From assembly GCA_942159475.1 (NCBI GenBank), contig OW804102.1:23626684-23690683 (forward strand): a stretch of DNA of 64,000 nucleotides, read 5' to 3'. This DNA is from Sthenelais limicola (lineage: Eukaryota > Annelida > Polychaeta > Phyllodocida > Sigalionidae). A model generated the notes under the pieces. The model made no database searches. It saw only the letters and a list, made by a program, of their open reading frames with translations, and was not told the origin of the DNA. The translations under genes were made by a program, and so were the position numbers. Positions 25,673 through 37,300 of this stretch are shown one piece after another (position 1 is the first letter of the stretch; each line of letters starts with the position of its first letter).

Positions 25673-25779
25673 CTTCACTCCTACAACTTACAGCAACTCA
25701 AAGGATGTATCCTGAGGTACCTGGATGTGGTTTACTCCCGGTATTGAAGTATATATATAATACTGGCGTAAACACTTAA

Positions 25780-25942
25780 AACACTTACAAAAGACAGACG
25801 TGTTTTTGTACCACCTCTGTCAACCTGGGGATCGACCAGCTGACGGCCCTGGATGGCACCAAAGAAGGTGTTGCCCAAACAATAGAACAGGTGGGCTGGA
25901 TAATGGGCTCTTTGGGCAAAACTGCTTTAAATATATCACATT
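25780..25942. other. Coding-like GC-rich island, strand unresolved
   Basis: On the + strand it reads SVNLGIDQLTALDGTKEGVA and QTIEQVGWIMGSLGKTALN with a coding-like purine-first codon pattern. On the minus strand a well-formed exon can be drawn (branch-like CTAAT, acceptor AAAGCAG, donor GTAAGT), encoding YPAHLFYCLGNTFFGAIQG and RQLVDPQVDRGGTKTRLSF. I recognise neither. It may be a retroelement remnant or one exon of a gene lying outside the other features. Confidence 0.35.
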
Positions 25943-26035
25943 AGTTTAAGCGTGCTGGGGAAACGAGTACAATATGGCAAGAATTATGCTTGATATGGTT
26001 GATGTTTATGTTTGAAATGGAGTAGATTATTTTTC

Positions 26036-26441
26036 ACTTCAGGCTAATTAGTCACAGGTCGCGAAAAATAGACTTAGAGATATCATCATGTTTGCAAAGA
26101 TGAAATCAAGCCGATTCTGACGATAGTTAACATGAGGATATTTGATAAGTAGTTTTATATTTTAAGTTTGATGTTTTTAGTTTTGAAAAAAGCCCAGTTT
26201 GCAATATTTCTGGATGAACATTGATTAGTAAAGTAGCTAGATATACTCTATAAGGTGACCTTAGAAATGCATGGATATATTTAATACACTGTCTTGTAAT
26301 TTGGTACATGTATTTAGGTTACAAGGAGCATTAAGTACCCCAGAAATTAAAACATTCCCACAAATTTATCATGTGAATAAATCATTTTGAAATATATCAT
26401 TGATGCCTCTTGTAACTCATTTTCCTGTAACGCATCACATA
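26036..26441. mobile_element. MITE family C, full-length copy
   Basis: Left TTAGTCACAGGTCGCG, interior AAATCAAGCCGATTCTGACG, right TTGTAACTCATTTTCCTGTA ending in CATCACATAT. About 405 bp. Confidence 0.75.
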
Positions 26442-26599
26442 TATGTAATGATAACATGATATATTTTCATACATCGACCATATGTCGCATACCATACCAA
26501 ATCGTCAGCATAGGCTGAGACTAATGTATATCCAGTTAAAATATGGTACATACAAATACGTAATTTAAATTTTGCAAAGAGATACGAAGGGACAGATTA

Positions 26600-26965
26600 A
26601 GCACCAGAACTAGAAAGACAAAGAATAAGAGATAAGATAGAGAGAGGAAAGAGGATAAATAGAGAGAATGGAACGAGGTGCTGGTAATTGTATATTCATT
26701 GGACCTCTCATCTCATTGGAATGCACATATAATAAAGAGGTATATATGATAGAGGGAGAGGGGGAGACAGAGAAAGGGAGCTGCAATAGGGGAATGACCG
26801 CTGAGACAAAAGAGACACAACAGATGATGCAGAAGGGGAAAGAGATGAAAGACGGATTTAAAGAGAGCAGGACACAGATAAACAGTGAGATGGGAGAAGA
26901 CAAAGAGAGAGACAGGAAGAGACAAATACAGAGAGCGGGTAAGAAAGAAACGTAGACAGGGACAG
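26600..26965 (+). repeat. GA-rich purine tract
   Basis: Degenerate GAGA and GGGAGA runs on the + strand; the open frames on both strands reflect composition. Confidence 0.8.
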
Positions 26966-27720
26966 AGAGAGGCTGTGTCATGTCTATTCATACATTCTAG
27001 AATTCTCAACATCTAAAACAACTGCACAAATTCCTCCAGAATGTTTGTCAAATGACATTTAGATGAATTGGAAAAGAATGGAACAAAAAGTAGAAAATGT
27101 TCTCTTTTTGACCGACGTTATCTGAGAGTGCAGCTTTAATATAATTTATATTAGTTGGGAGGATTGATGATAGTTAATTCTACATTTCCGGGCCACTCTA
27201 CCTTGCATATCAAAAATGAGTGAATTTCTACTGGAAAGCTTACAAAAAAAACCCAACCAAAGTCAAGATAAATGGCCCTATACCCCTCTAGAGTACCTTA
27301 CTCCTCTACCCATATCCCCGAGTATGTCAAGCCAATGACTTCCCTCCTCTAACCGCCCCCTCCCGTCCCCCTCCCGCCCCTCTCACCTCCTAGCCAGTAG
27401 AGAAGCCCATATAAATGTATGGATGGACTTAGACCCCTCCAGCCATACTTTAGCCGCGAAGGCAAATCGGCGAAACGGAATCTGACAATTCCCAAGAGGT
27501 GTGCCAAATCCTAAGCGATCTGGATACAATCGATATTTCATAAGAGCAAGATCTATTTCTCTGCTCAGACAGCGTCCTCCTCCCTCCTTCTATTCCTTGG
27601 GACCCAAACCCTCCCCCTTCCCCTTTGGTACTTATAGATTTACAGGTTCAAAAGTGGTATATATGTTTATTTTTTAGACAAAAGGTGATGTGTTTAGGAA
27701 AAGTGAGTCATCCGTCGCAA

Positions 27721-27911
27721 CATAAATTCCATCTCAATGTTATCTTAACTAACACGATATGTATAAACTAAAGCCTAGCAGTTCATAAATTCCATCTCAA
27801 TGTTATCTTAACTAACACGATATGTAAAAACTAAAGCCTAGCAGTTCATAAATTCCATCTCAATGTTATCTTAACTAACATGATATGTAAAAACTAAAGC
27901 CTAGCAGTTCA
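27721..27911 (+). repeat. 63-bp tandem repeat, three copies
   Basis: Three almost identical 63-bp units beginning CATAAATTCCATCTCAATG; only a few bases differ, so the array is young. Followed directly by a family E fragment. Confidence 0.95.
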
Positions 27912-27996
27912 GATGTGTACTGAACACATCCCAGCATGTACTGTAATATAATGTAATATACATGCCCAGTGTTACAGGCAAATCCCCTATTGGATG
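27911..27996. mobile_element. MITE family E, right-end fragment
   Basis: ACATCCCAGCATGTACTGTA and GGCAAATCCCCTATTGG, directly after a 63-bp tandem array. Confidence 0.55.
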
Positions 27997-30900
27997 TGGA
28001 CAGTCTTATAGATATGCCAGACTGGCTTATACTGCATTGTGCTGACGTCCAGCAGTCACCTGAATTCGTCCTTCCTGCATGACTACCCTCTGTTTTTATA
28101 CTAAATGGCACAATAGAGGTACCACTGAGCGGCATTTTGTATTTATTACACACTTGTTTGTTGATTTATTCAGTATTTACCTCACCAATGCCCAAAAGTT
28201 GATGCCGTGAATTGCTTTATACATTGTACTGCTTCAAAAAATAACAAATTAAAACCAAACCAATGCTGTAATATTTTCCCTATTATCGTTACAATGTATG
28301 TAAACCCTCGGAGCCTACAAGCCAGTGCAGGCAAGATTGCAACGTCTTAAACCAACCAGATTGTGTCAATTAGGTCAGTGCTACCATGATAAACTCCTCC
28401 CCTCCTCGAGGTACTAGTGGGAAACCACCATGAGGTGAACTTGTCTTGGTAAAAAATGTTATAAAAACAAAATATTTATGGAATTTATGGAATTATTTGT
28501 ATTTGTATAACATGAGAATATCAGGTCAACCCCGAAATTGTTTACAAAAAAATCTTTTTAAAAAAACCCACCTGAATACACCCCAAACGGGAAAGTAGTA
28601 TCTGAACAAATATGTAATCATGAATAACTCCTTCAACCGACTCCCCATCCCTCCATCAAGATACTCGGCACAGTGGATGTGGCCCCTATAATGACGTGGC
28701 TGGAGAATGAGAGGCACACAGTGCACTGGGTGTGAAACTCGCTGTAGTTTGTCTAACAAATGGTACAGTTTCAGTCCACAGGGACCAGGGGAAGACTAGT
28801 TCTAAAAGTTCAACTGGAAACAGCTTGGTAAAATATTCAACAAAAGGAAATTTGAATTGAAATGCACTCCCTGGAAGTCCTGGTTTATTGCCAGAAGTTA
28901 ATTAAGCTGTTCTTTTTAAATTATTTATGTCAGATCTGCATACTTTTAAATAAGCATTTTCTTGTTATTTCATTATTGTTTCTACAATCATCGCTAATCC
29001 TGCCAGTTATCCTGCCTTTACGTTACCTGGATATTGAGTTGATTTATTGTGATTTTTATTCATCGGAATATTCAATTAATTTTATTGAGACTATTAACTA
29101 TTCAGATTTAGGAGTGAATGTTTCGAGGAAAAAATATTTTCTTTAAAACTCTTGGTTGTTTGTTACTCTAACCTGCGTTTGTTTTTTTTATTAAATTTTA
29201 TTTCATGGGAGTACATTTCACTCCACCATATACTTATTGCAGGAGGTATCAAACTGGGAAGCACAGAACAGGTTAAACCTTTAAACACCATAATACCCAT
29301 GGTTAAACAATCTGATGGCATGTTTGGCTGCTAGTTTTAAAGATGGTCGTTTCATGGCTACTAGTCTTTACGATGGTAGTTTTCTGCCTGTTAGATGGGA
29401 GTTTACTAGTTTAAACGATAATAGTTTTCTGACTGCTAGTTCTGAAAAAGGTAGTTCTCTGACGACTAGTTTTAACGATGGTTGTTTTCTGGTTTCTAGT
29501 TTTTAAGACAGTACTTTTCTGGCTACTAATCTAAGATGGCAGTTTTATGGCTACTAGTTTTTAAAATGGTATTTTTCTCGCTACTACTATTTAAGATGGT
29601 AGTTATCTGGCTACAACTTTTTAAGATGGTTCTTTTCTGGCTACAAGGTTTAAAGAAAGGAATTAACCGTCCCACTTCAAATAATTGCAACTTGGCCCAG
29701 TTTCAGTAGACAGATCTATAAATAGAAGATGTCTTATAGAAGCCAAATAAGACAAGGATTGGCCTGATATCTGGCGCATTCCTGCCCCTCTCATCTGCCT
29801 CTAGCCTATTTGTCTCAGTCATGCCACTGCCTACCCATCCTACATAGATCTATGACTAGACCTGTAGATAGATATGTATTTAAATATTTTTTCAACAGAG
29901 CAAGTCTCAATATTAATTGAGAGATATAACAATTTGTGAAATGTTGCTGAAAATAAAACCTAGTAGTCTTGATAGTTGTTGTGCTGGTAGTAGATTTATG
30001 GGTTAAATTCCTCTACTGCCAGTTCGCCCTAATATAAGCTTGGAGCCCACATTAGATAAGAGTACAAGGGTACGGCTCCTGTACAAATATAGGAGACATT
30101 GCATCAGTAGGGTATGTGCTGTAAAGTAAAGTGTTGGGCAAACCTATGCTTCTACTTACCCCCACATAGCTTACATAACACATAAATGCTGGTCAATATT
30201 GTGAAGGTCATAGGAAGGGTATCATTGTTGACTCTCTCAATACAATGCCAAAGTATTACATATATATCTGTGCCTTCTGTTACTTGGGTTGAATTCAGGG
30301 GATGGGTAGTGGGATTCTGGTGGGTACACAAGTGGGGTGTATATATGGTATATGTGTGCAATTTGATTTTCCCGGTTATGGCACCCTCCTTCCGTCATAT
30401 AATGAATACTGGAATGGGGAGGAACATTTGTCAGCTTGTCAAAAACAAAATATGCATTCTTATAGTGGTCATCCACTTGATTGCATGCACTTACAACTGG
30501 CGATTCAGTAGAAGCAATGTCTAATTACTTTGTTGCGATTGATCTGCCACTTGTGAATATATATAACAATTGCTCCGCCCCTTGCTAGCGATCAAACTTT
30601 AGTCCTGCCACTTGTTTTTAATGAGTGCAATGTTGGTGGAAGCCTCTATAAACACCGGATAAAGTAAAATAAAGAACTGCTGAAATATTGTTAAAGCTGC
30701 ATTCTCAGTTGACACAAGCATTATATTTTCTACTTTTTGTTTGGTTCTTTCGCTACATATCTGAAAGTCATTTGTTTAAAATCATGGAGGATTGCACTGT
30801 ACATAACTCAGGCTAGACGTTGTTGTCAGAGCAATAATAAACATCAATATCTTATGAATATTTTCAGTATTTCAGTGTGTAATACAAAATTATTTATTTC

Positions 30901-31095
30901 CAGAACTATATCAACTTTCTAACATGGTTGTATTAATCTATTATTGAATTATTATATCAGGACATCTGGGAAGATCAACACACCTTGGTGTAGTGTTGAC
31001 AGGTCACAATCTACCCTTTTTCTCTTATATGTAACCTTATACTTGATGAGAAATAAAAATTCTATAATAATAATATTTACAATGTCTTTACACTT
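27997..31095. other. Interval without recognisable genes
   Basis: Apart from the 30-bp minisatellite I see only AT-rich sequence and short overlapping open frames on both strands (notably 30150-30520) that do not resemble known proteins. Confidence 0.5.
29324..29655 (+). repeat. About 30-bp minisatellite, ten or more diverged copies
   Basis: Units like TGGCTACTAGTTTTTAAGAT followed by GGTAGTTTTC. Units vary by small indels. The first half stays in frame and yields a repeat peptide (FKDGRFMATSLYDGSF), later broken by stops. Confidence 0.85.
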
Positions 31096-31833
31096 AAAGA
31101 GATAAACCACTGTTCTCCGCACTGCTGCAGGCGGGAGTTAAAGGAACTAATGCATGAAAAATAAGGATTGACAGTAATTTTTTCAAACTTTGTCTTGAGA
31201 AAGTACATGGTTGGAGGATAACGAAAAGCAAAAAAAAATGGATCTCAGCATATTTTTTTTCTTTCTAGAGACCAGCAAAGTTTAGCATTGAAGTATGTGG
31301 GAAAAATGGATATTTTCTCAGTTTTTCCAAGATTTCAGACAGACAAATAACATTTTTCAATTGAAATGTCTTCTAAACATAACCACTATAGATGTTTGCC
31401 CTCATGTATGAAAGAACAGGGTATCAACATATTTTGAAATATATTATTTAGCATTGAAAATCTTCAATATTCCTGTTTTTAACTCACCGCCATGCAGATT
31501 CAGTTGAATAACTTTTTTAAAAGGTCGGTGACCCCCATTTTTTATTGCTTGAAAGGGTAAAGCAATATGTTAGCTATGTTTATAGAGATTTTTAGGAGAA
31601 AGTTATTTTCAATTTTTTTTTTATACTGAAAAAACGAAAAAATTGTCCTTTTCTCATAGACTTCTATAGTGAACAACCATAAATTTTGAGGCTCCCTAAA
31701 ATGAAAACTAACCCGGTGACATATTGTTTTTATTGGCTTTTTGAATTCACATAACCTTGTTCTTTCATGAGGCAAAGTTTAAACAAAATGTTATTTTCAG
31801 TTTTTTTCCCAGTTAAACTGTGGTTTATCTCTT
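31096..31833. mobile_element. MITE family F copy, about 740 bp
   Basis: Ends in a TIR TTAAAGAGATAAACCAC at the left and its complement GTGGTTTATCTCTTTAA at the right. The interior is AT-rich with no meaningful ORF. The internal GCACTGCTGCAGG motif is shared with the copy in intron 6 of the solute-binding gene. Confidence 0.75.
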
Positions 31834-31932
31834 TAACACTAATTACCTCCAAACTACCTTTTATCATGTTAACTTTAGAAAGCCAAAAATATGTAGTATC
31901 CTGGATGGTAGGTTCTCTGCTGGAATACACCA

Positions 31933-32000
31933 GCCTGGATAGCTCAGTAGAAAGAGCATTGGAACGTAAATGCAAAGGGTTTCAGTTCCCCTTCTAGGCA
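31933..32000 (+). tRNA. Degenerate tRNA-like sequence (tRNA pseudogene or SINE head)
   Basis: The acceptor strands GCCTGGA and TCTAGGC pair fully (one G-T), the D-arm GCTC...GAGC pairs, and box A (TAGCTCAGTAG) and a box B-like GGTTTCAGTTCC are present. The anticodon loop would read GTA, but the base before it is C rather than T, the anticodon stem has a mismatch and the variable loop is missing. A functional tRNA is therefore unlikely. Confidence 0.4.
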
Positions 32001-33488
32001 AGGCTATTTTTCAGCAGGTTCACTACAAATCGAGTTACAGTTACAATTTCTGGGAGTGGAATGTCAAAACAAATGCTTGAAATTCAACCATATAGCCACA
32101 ACAATAACCACTTTGAAGGGTTTAAGAGGGAGAGACACCCTTCAGTACCACCCTGTGCCAAGGCTAACCACATGCCTTAATATAAAGCCACTATAAACTA
32201 ACATCTCTATTAGACTGTGGGCAGATTCATTAGACAGTGAAAGTATATGATAGTATAAAGTAAGATGTATGGACGGCTCCACCCTCATTCCAATACAACT
32301 TTATTGCTCTATTTATGCATCATATGAAGGTAATAAATCCAGGGTTATGAAAAAGCCATCTGTTCCAATCACTGCATGTACCAGTAGGGAGGGTTGGGGG
32401 ACGTTACATGGTGAAGGGGGAGACCTTAGCTGTTTGAATTTGTATTAGTGGTTTTCATGTCCCCCAACAGGTTGTATAATATATAAAGATTTTTATTCCG
32501 AAATCTGTTCATACATACAATATTATATTATAATATATCGTACATAATAAGCAAATCTGGAATTGGGCTTTAATAATAATCTGCAATCAGGTCTTCTAGA
32601 CTGCCCAAACAAATCCACTAATCCATTATAATTTCAGAGCATGTGGACAAATTGCCAGAAATATTCAAATCCACAAACTATTTCAGGCATCCTTCAATTT
32701 CCCCCCTCACATAGAAATTGTTTGACATCTGGAAATATCAAAAGCTTTTGTACAATTATATGGGGCAGTTTTATCAAGTGTGCTGTTTTGCTATTTCGGG
32801 ATCTGGGAAAGGGGGAAAATTTAGAATACTTTGAATATATTTGTTTGACCTTGGATCATAATATACTGGTCTTGACATTCTAAACAACTTTTATTCCAAC
32901 AAATTCAGACCTGCAGTTGTCGAATTATTTCAGTTTTTAATTTCCTCTTTTATACACTCACACATGATATCCCGATTTTGTTGGAAAATATTGAAGCCAT
33001 TTAATTGAACTGAAGGGAATGACTTGTAAATCCTATAATCTGTATTTTCAGCGCTCATATATAAGCACAAATAAGAATTTATATTTGGGCTCCTTATGTT
33101 GTGCCAATGATCAATTGAGAAGGCATGCCATTGGGAAACTCAGCTAGGTATGATTCAAACACATGTATCAAACATCAGGTACAAGTTATTTTGGAGAATG
33201 TCTATATCCAATTCTACATCTTTGGTGAAACCATGACTTAAGCGAATGTACATGTATGTATATCTAGAGTTAGTGACTTGTGAGTGATGTGGTGTTGTCA
33301 TGGCAACCAATTTTTTTTTTTTTAAAGGATTACAGCTGAAATTCAAATTTCTTGCTTAACTTGTGTCTATTTTCATGATTGAAATCGTGTATGATAAATC
33401 TGATATGTTATATCCTACATCTTAGAATCAGCTGGAGGATGTGTAATGTGTGTGTGTCTTGTGGGTAGTGTGGGGTGTGTGTGTGTGT
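32001..33488. other. Interval without recognisable genes
   Basis: AT-rich sequence, a TGTGTG microsatellite near 33445-33485 and short open frames only. Confidence 0.5.
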
Positions 33489-33660
33489 GAGTGAGTGAGT
33501 GAGATTGGTTGCTTTACGCCCTTATCAACACATTTAATATGGTTATATCAAGGGCGGGAAAGCTGAGAGGGAGGCAGTCTATGATCATACCCCGGAAATA
33601 GAGACAGAGAAGAATGGAGAAAGAGACAAGAGAAAAGAGACAGAAAGGCACTTTATGGTC
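33489..33660 (+). mobile_element. SINE-like dispersed repeat
   Basis: GTGAGTGAGTGAGTGAG, TTGGTTGCTTTACGCCC and ATATCAAGGGCGGGAAAGC are shared, inverted, with 57365-57540. The GTGAG run plus TTTACGCC core resembles a repeat I recall as common in molluscan genomes. No coding capacity. Confidence 0.6.
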
Positions 33661-33874
33661 TTACCCAGGACCAAGGGTGGGAAGGCGGTGCTGTTACCAA
33701 GGGGAAAAGCCATGAATGCGAGTACACATTATACATCCCCAGGTAGAACTGGACCTCTATTCCTGGCCCCCTTGTTTTAAAAAAAAGATTTTCGAAGACA
33801 ACTTGCAGCATTTCATATTAATAACGGATCCTGTACACTTCATCTTCAATAGTATTAGGTCAACAATATTATGA

Positions 33875-33950
33875 ATACCACTGAAGAAGGAGACAACCCA
33901 TCTCCGAAACATGTATGGTCGTGAATAAATAAACAACAACAACAAAACTT
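33875..33950 (+). mobile_element. Retrotransposon 3' end with (CAA)n tail
   Basis: CTGAAGAAGGAGACAACCC, CTCCGAAACATG and GAATAAATAAACAACAACAA resemble the 3' ends of non-LTR or Penelope-type elements. No reverse transcriptase is visible upstream. Confidence 0.45.
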
Positions 33951-34363
33951 TATCTCTCAGTGTCTTATTGGGTATTGTGTCTATCTTATACCATCCTAAT
34001 ATTATGAATATTGTACTTGTTACAAATAGAATTTTAAAAATTTCATCTCATTAGGTTTCATGAGGTTTTCATGACAAGGAATAATACAACTGATATGCAA
34101 TCGGCGTAATACAGTTCTAGATACTTAATATAGCGATGGTACGCTATATCGATTAACAAGATGAATGAGATTATCATGACAGGTCGTGTAAATTTATAAT
34201 AGCACTGACCAGTGGTATAAGCCACTGTTCCCTAGCTGGCCCATAGCTCAATCTGTGCTGGTGCACTAGCCCGCTGCTGCAGTGCTTCTGGTTGAGTAGC
34301 TATAATTAGTGCTGTGGGTAATCACTCACAACTAAAACCCTTTTTGATCAGCCGCCATACAAC

Positions 34364-34397
34364 ATGGCGTCCTTTATAGAGTACACCCTGGTATTAG
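34364..34397 (+). CDS. Candidate exon 1: start codon and start of signal peptide
   Basis: ATG in a good context (AACATGGCG) encodes MASFIEYTLVL and ends in phase 1 at a GTATGT donor. Spliced to exon 2 it reads TLVLGILLMLCIQLGLAAS, a continuous hydrophobic signal sequence. The link rests only on phase, donor quality and the sense of the joined peptide, across a 4-kb intron. If it is wrong, translation could begin at the internal ATG at 38449, giving a shorter signal peptide, or at an unseen exon. Confidence 0.4.
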
Positions 34398-37300
34398 GTA
34401 TGTTACTGGAGGTGGGTACAACTACCTGGAGTCACTCCAGAACCTTCTGGGTCAGAGGTGGTGTGTGGGGGAGGAGGGGCTCTGCCTGCCAGATAGAGGC
34501 TAATACATTGCATTATTAATACTATTTATATCATGACTCATGGCTGTCACTATGTCCGGAACATGAGCACTTTTAGTTTGTTTTCCATATTAAAATCTAC
34601 AGTCTATGTCTACAGCATTAAGTATTGAAAACAGAATTTAACAGTATCACTTTGGGTTGATTGGTAGCTGGGAATGCTACATCAAACCTGCATGTGCACT
34701 CTCACATAGATGAAGACAATCTCGCTAAATATACTCATACTGTGGCTTATAGGACTGAATGTATCAATATTCTGACTCATACTGTGGCTTATAGGGCTGA
34801 ATGTATCAATAGTCTGACTCATACTGTGGCTTATAGGGCTGAATGTATCAATAGTCTGACTCATACTGTGGCTTGTAAGACTGAATGAATGTATCAATAG
34901 TCTGACTCATACTGTGGCTTATAGGGCTGAATGTATCAATAGTCTGACTCATACTGTGGCTTGTAAGACTGAACGTATCAATATTCTGACTCATACTGTG
35001 GCTTGTAAGACTGAACGTATCAATATTCTGACTCATACTGTGGCTTGTAAGACTGAATGTATCAAAAGTCTGACTCATACTGTGGCTTATAGGACTGAAT
35101 ATATCAACATAAAGTGCAACTTTAGCATAAGTGTAAGAGTGGCATAGTTACAGTACGCCATCCTGTATGGTACATCATTAGTATTTACTACGATGAAGGA
35201 TTATGAGGAATACGACACATCTTTAAACAAGAGATGAAAGTCCACCATCCTGCCATCTCTATGTGCAGTGCCTGCTATAGAAGGGCCTTCCTCCTGTGTG
35301 TGGTAGCTTAGGGCCAGGTTTAGATGTGGTCATTATTTCTCCTTCTTATGGTAGACTACTCCTGGCATATGGTGCGCCAGCCTTACACAGGGGCTCGTTA
35401 GTAATGGGCATAATCAGGATAGCAAGGGAGGATTGAGGGGGTGGGGTGGAGTGTGATGTGTGGGAAGGTAGGAATACTTTATATTATATCACTTTGGGTG
35501 ATTGTACACAACCCTATAGAATAAAATCCTGCCATCACATATAAAAGCTATGCACATTTAGTTGAGGAGCTCTGTTCATCCCTTGGGCGGGTATAGAAGC
35601 TTGTGGTGGTCTTTGAGGTGTTTTTTTAAAGATTTTAATTATACTGGATTGACAATTCCTCTGGTGGGAGTTTTCAATTAGCCAAGTATTTTGGCCCAGT
35701 ACACAAGGACAGAAAAAGACCAGTACATGACTAAATTATTTGGTTAGATTTTATTTTGTTTGAAGGCTTAGCCACCTATAACATTTCTGCATAGCTACAA
35801 TACCTCCAAAAGCAGGTTTTTGTACTTTCAACTGATAAATATTTGTTTCAAACAGTATATGGAATAAACAAAGAGGTTGAGATGTGTGCAGTGGTACACA
35901 CAAATGAGGGAACCAACGTATTTCTTTTTAAGAAACAGGTTTTTATTTCCAAATATTTCACAGACTGTGATACGTTTCAATCATGGAAATCATTTACCTT
36001 TTAAATGAATTTACAATACCAATTGAATATATAAAAATTCACCACTAATTTCTGCAATATAGCACAGAAGAAAAAACACATATCTATAGACGTATATATA
36101 TGTAACCAATACACCGTCACAGTCTGATTAGACTAAGCTGAGAATATCAACTAAACGTACATCCAGCTACAAAAATAGTTGTCAATATGATTAAGGCAAC
36201 CAATACCCATCGATGTTATCACACTGAAGGTGTGGAAGATGTATAAGTCGCATCTTATGCTGAAGCACAAAGTATTGTCCTCAAAGTGTCTATCTGAACC
36301 CTTTCGCCTACAAGTGGTACCAACGTTTGATCTATGGGGTTGAATAATATTCATGATGGGTCAGAGGACAGAGATATGAGACCCATTATTCATAAGTGTG
36401 GTATAAAAATGGGATAATAAAAGGGTCAGTAATAAAGTTGTCAATTCAATGGTTACCGCCACCATGTTGGATTCACAGTGGACACGATTCTATACTGCTT
36501 TTAGGAAGATCTCTAAATATGTCATCCTCCAGGAGTTATCAGACCTTGACAAGTGTGGATAAACAAGTGACAATTGGGGGTAAACAAATACCGTATTCCA
36601 TTGAATGCCCCCACACAATTCCTGTAAAAATACTTTGTTCATTCAAGGGAAGGCATAATGATACAATTATCACCCTAAGACTTAGGTAACCTAGGCAGGA
36701 ATGACCTACCTTTAATCTTGGTATTGATCTACAAAATAGCGGTAGAGATGTTCAGAAAGTTAATTGAGTTAAGAACGAAGCTAACCAAAATTTGATATTT
36801 GTACATTGCCATAAGTTAAAGAGCACAGGGAGACTTTTGTCAAAAAGATGAAGATATGGGTGAAAGCCTTTGAAGGAAGAGAAGGGGACGTTCAGTAACA
36901 TTATAGTAGAGATCACTTCCATCATTTTGAATTTTGACATCTTCATATAGACTCAAGGCATCTTATTCCGACTTCATTGTACTAATTTGTTTTATGAACA
37001 TATTAAATTTGGTTAATTTCTTATCCCCTTTTAAGGAGGGTTTAATTAGCCTTATATATATTACTTAGAAGTTTAGGTGTGTGTACAAACAAATCAGAAA
37101 ACCAATCTATAACAGGATTACTACAAGTTGGTACAGGTTACCTACGGTGGCCCACCATACCATAGACCCTTAATTGAAGACCTTCAAGAACAATAAGAGC
37201 AATTCATATTTGGCAAGATGACTGCTTTATTAAATTGATGTACATATTATCATGCAATCCTCTTTTATCCTCAACCTCAACCAGAGATCATCAAGTGAAT

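Noticed and set aside
33880..33930. Hammerhead-ribozyme-like CTGAAGA...GAAAC core in a retroelement tail
   Set aside because: Stem II (GGAGA/TCTCC) pairs, but stem I does not pair and stem III is only two base pairs; a similar check at 2711-2785 on the minus strand also failed.
34661..35147. Open frames HTVAYRAECINSLT-type as a repeat protein gene
   Set aside because: They arise from the 42-bp periodicity, are open on both strands, and are interrupted by a 4-bp insertion.
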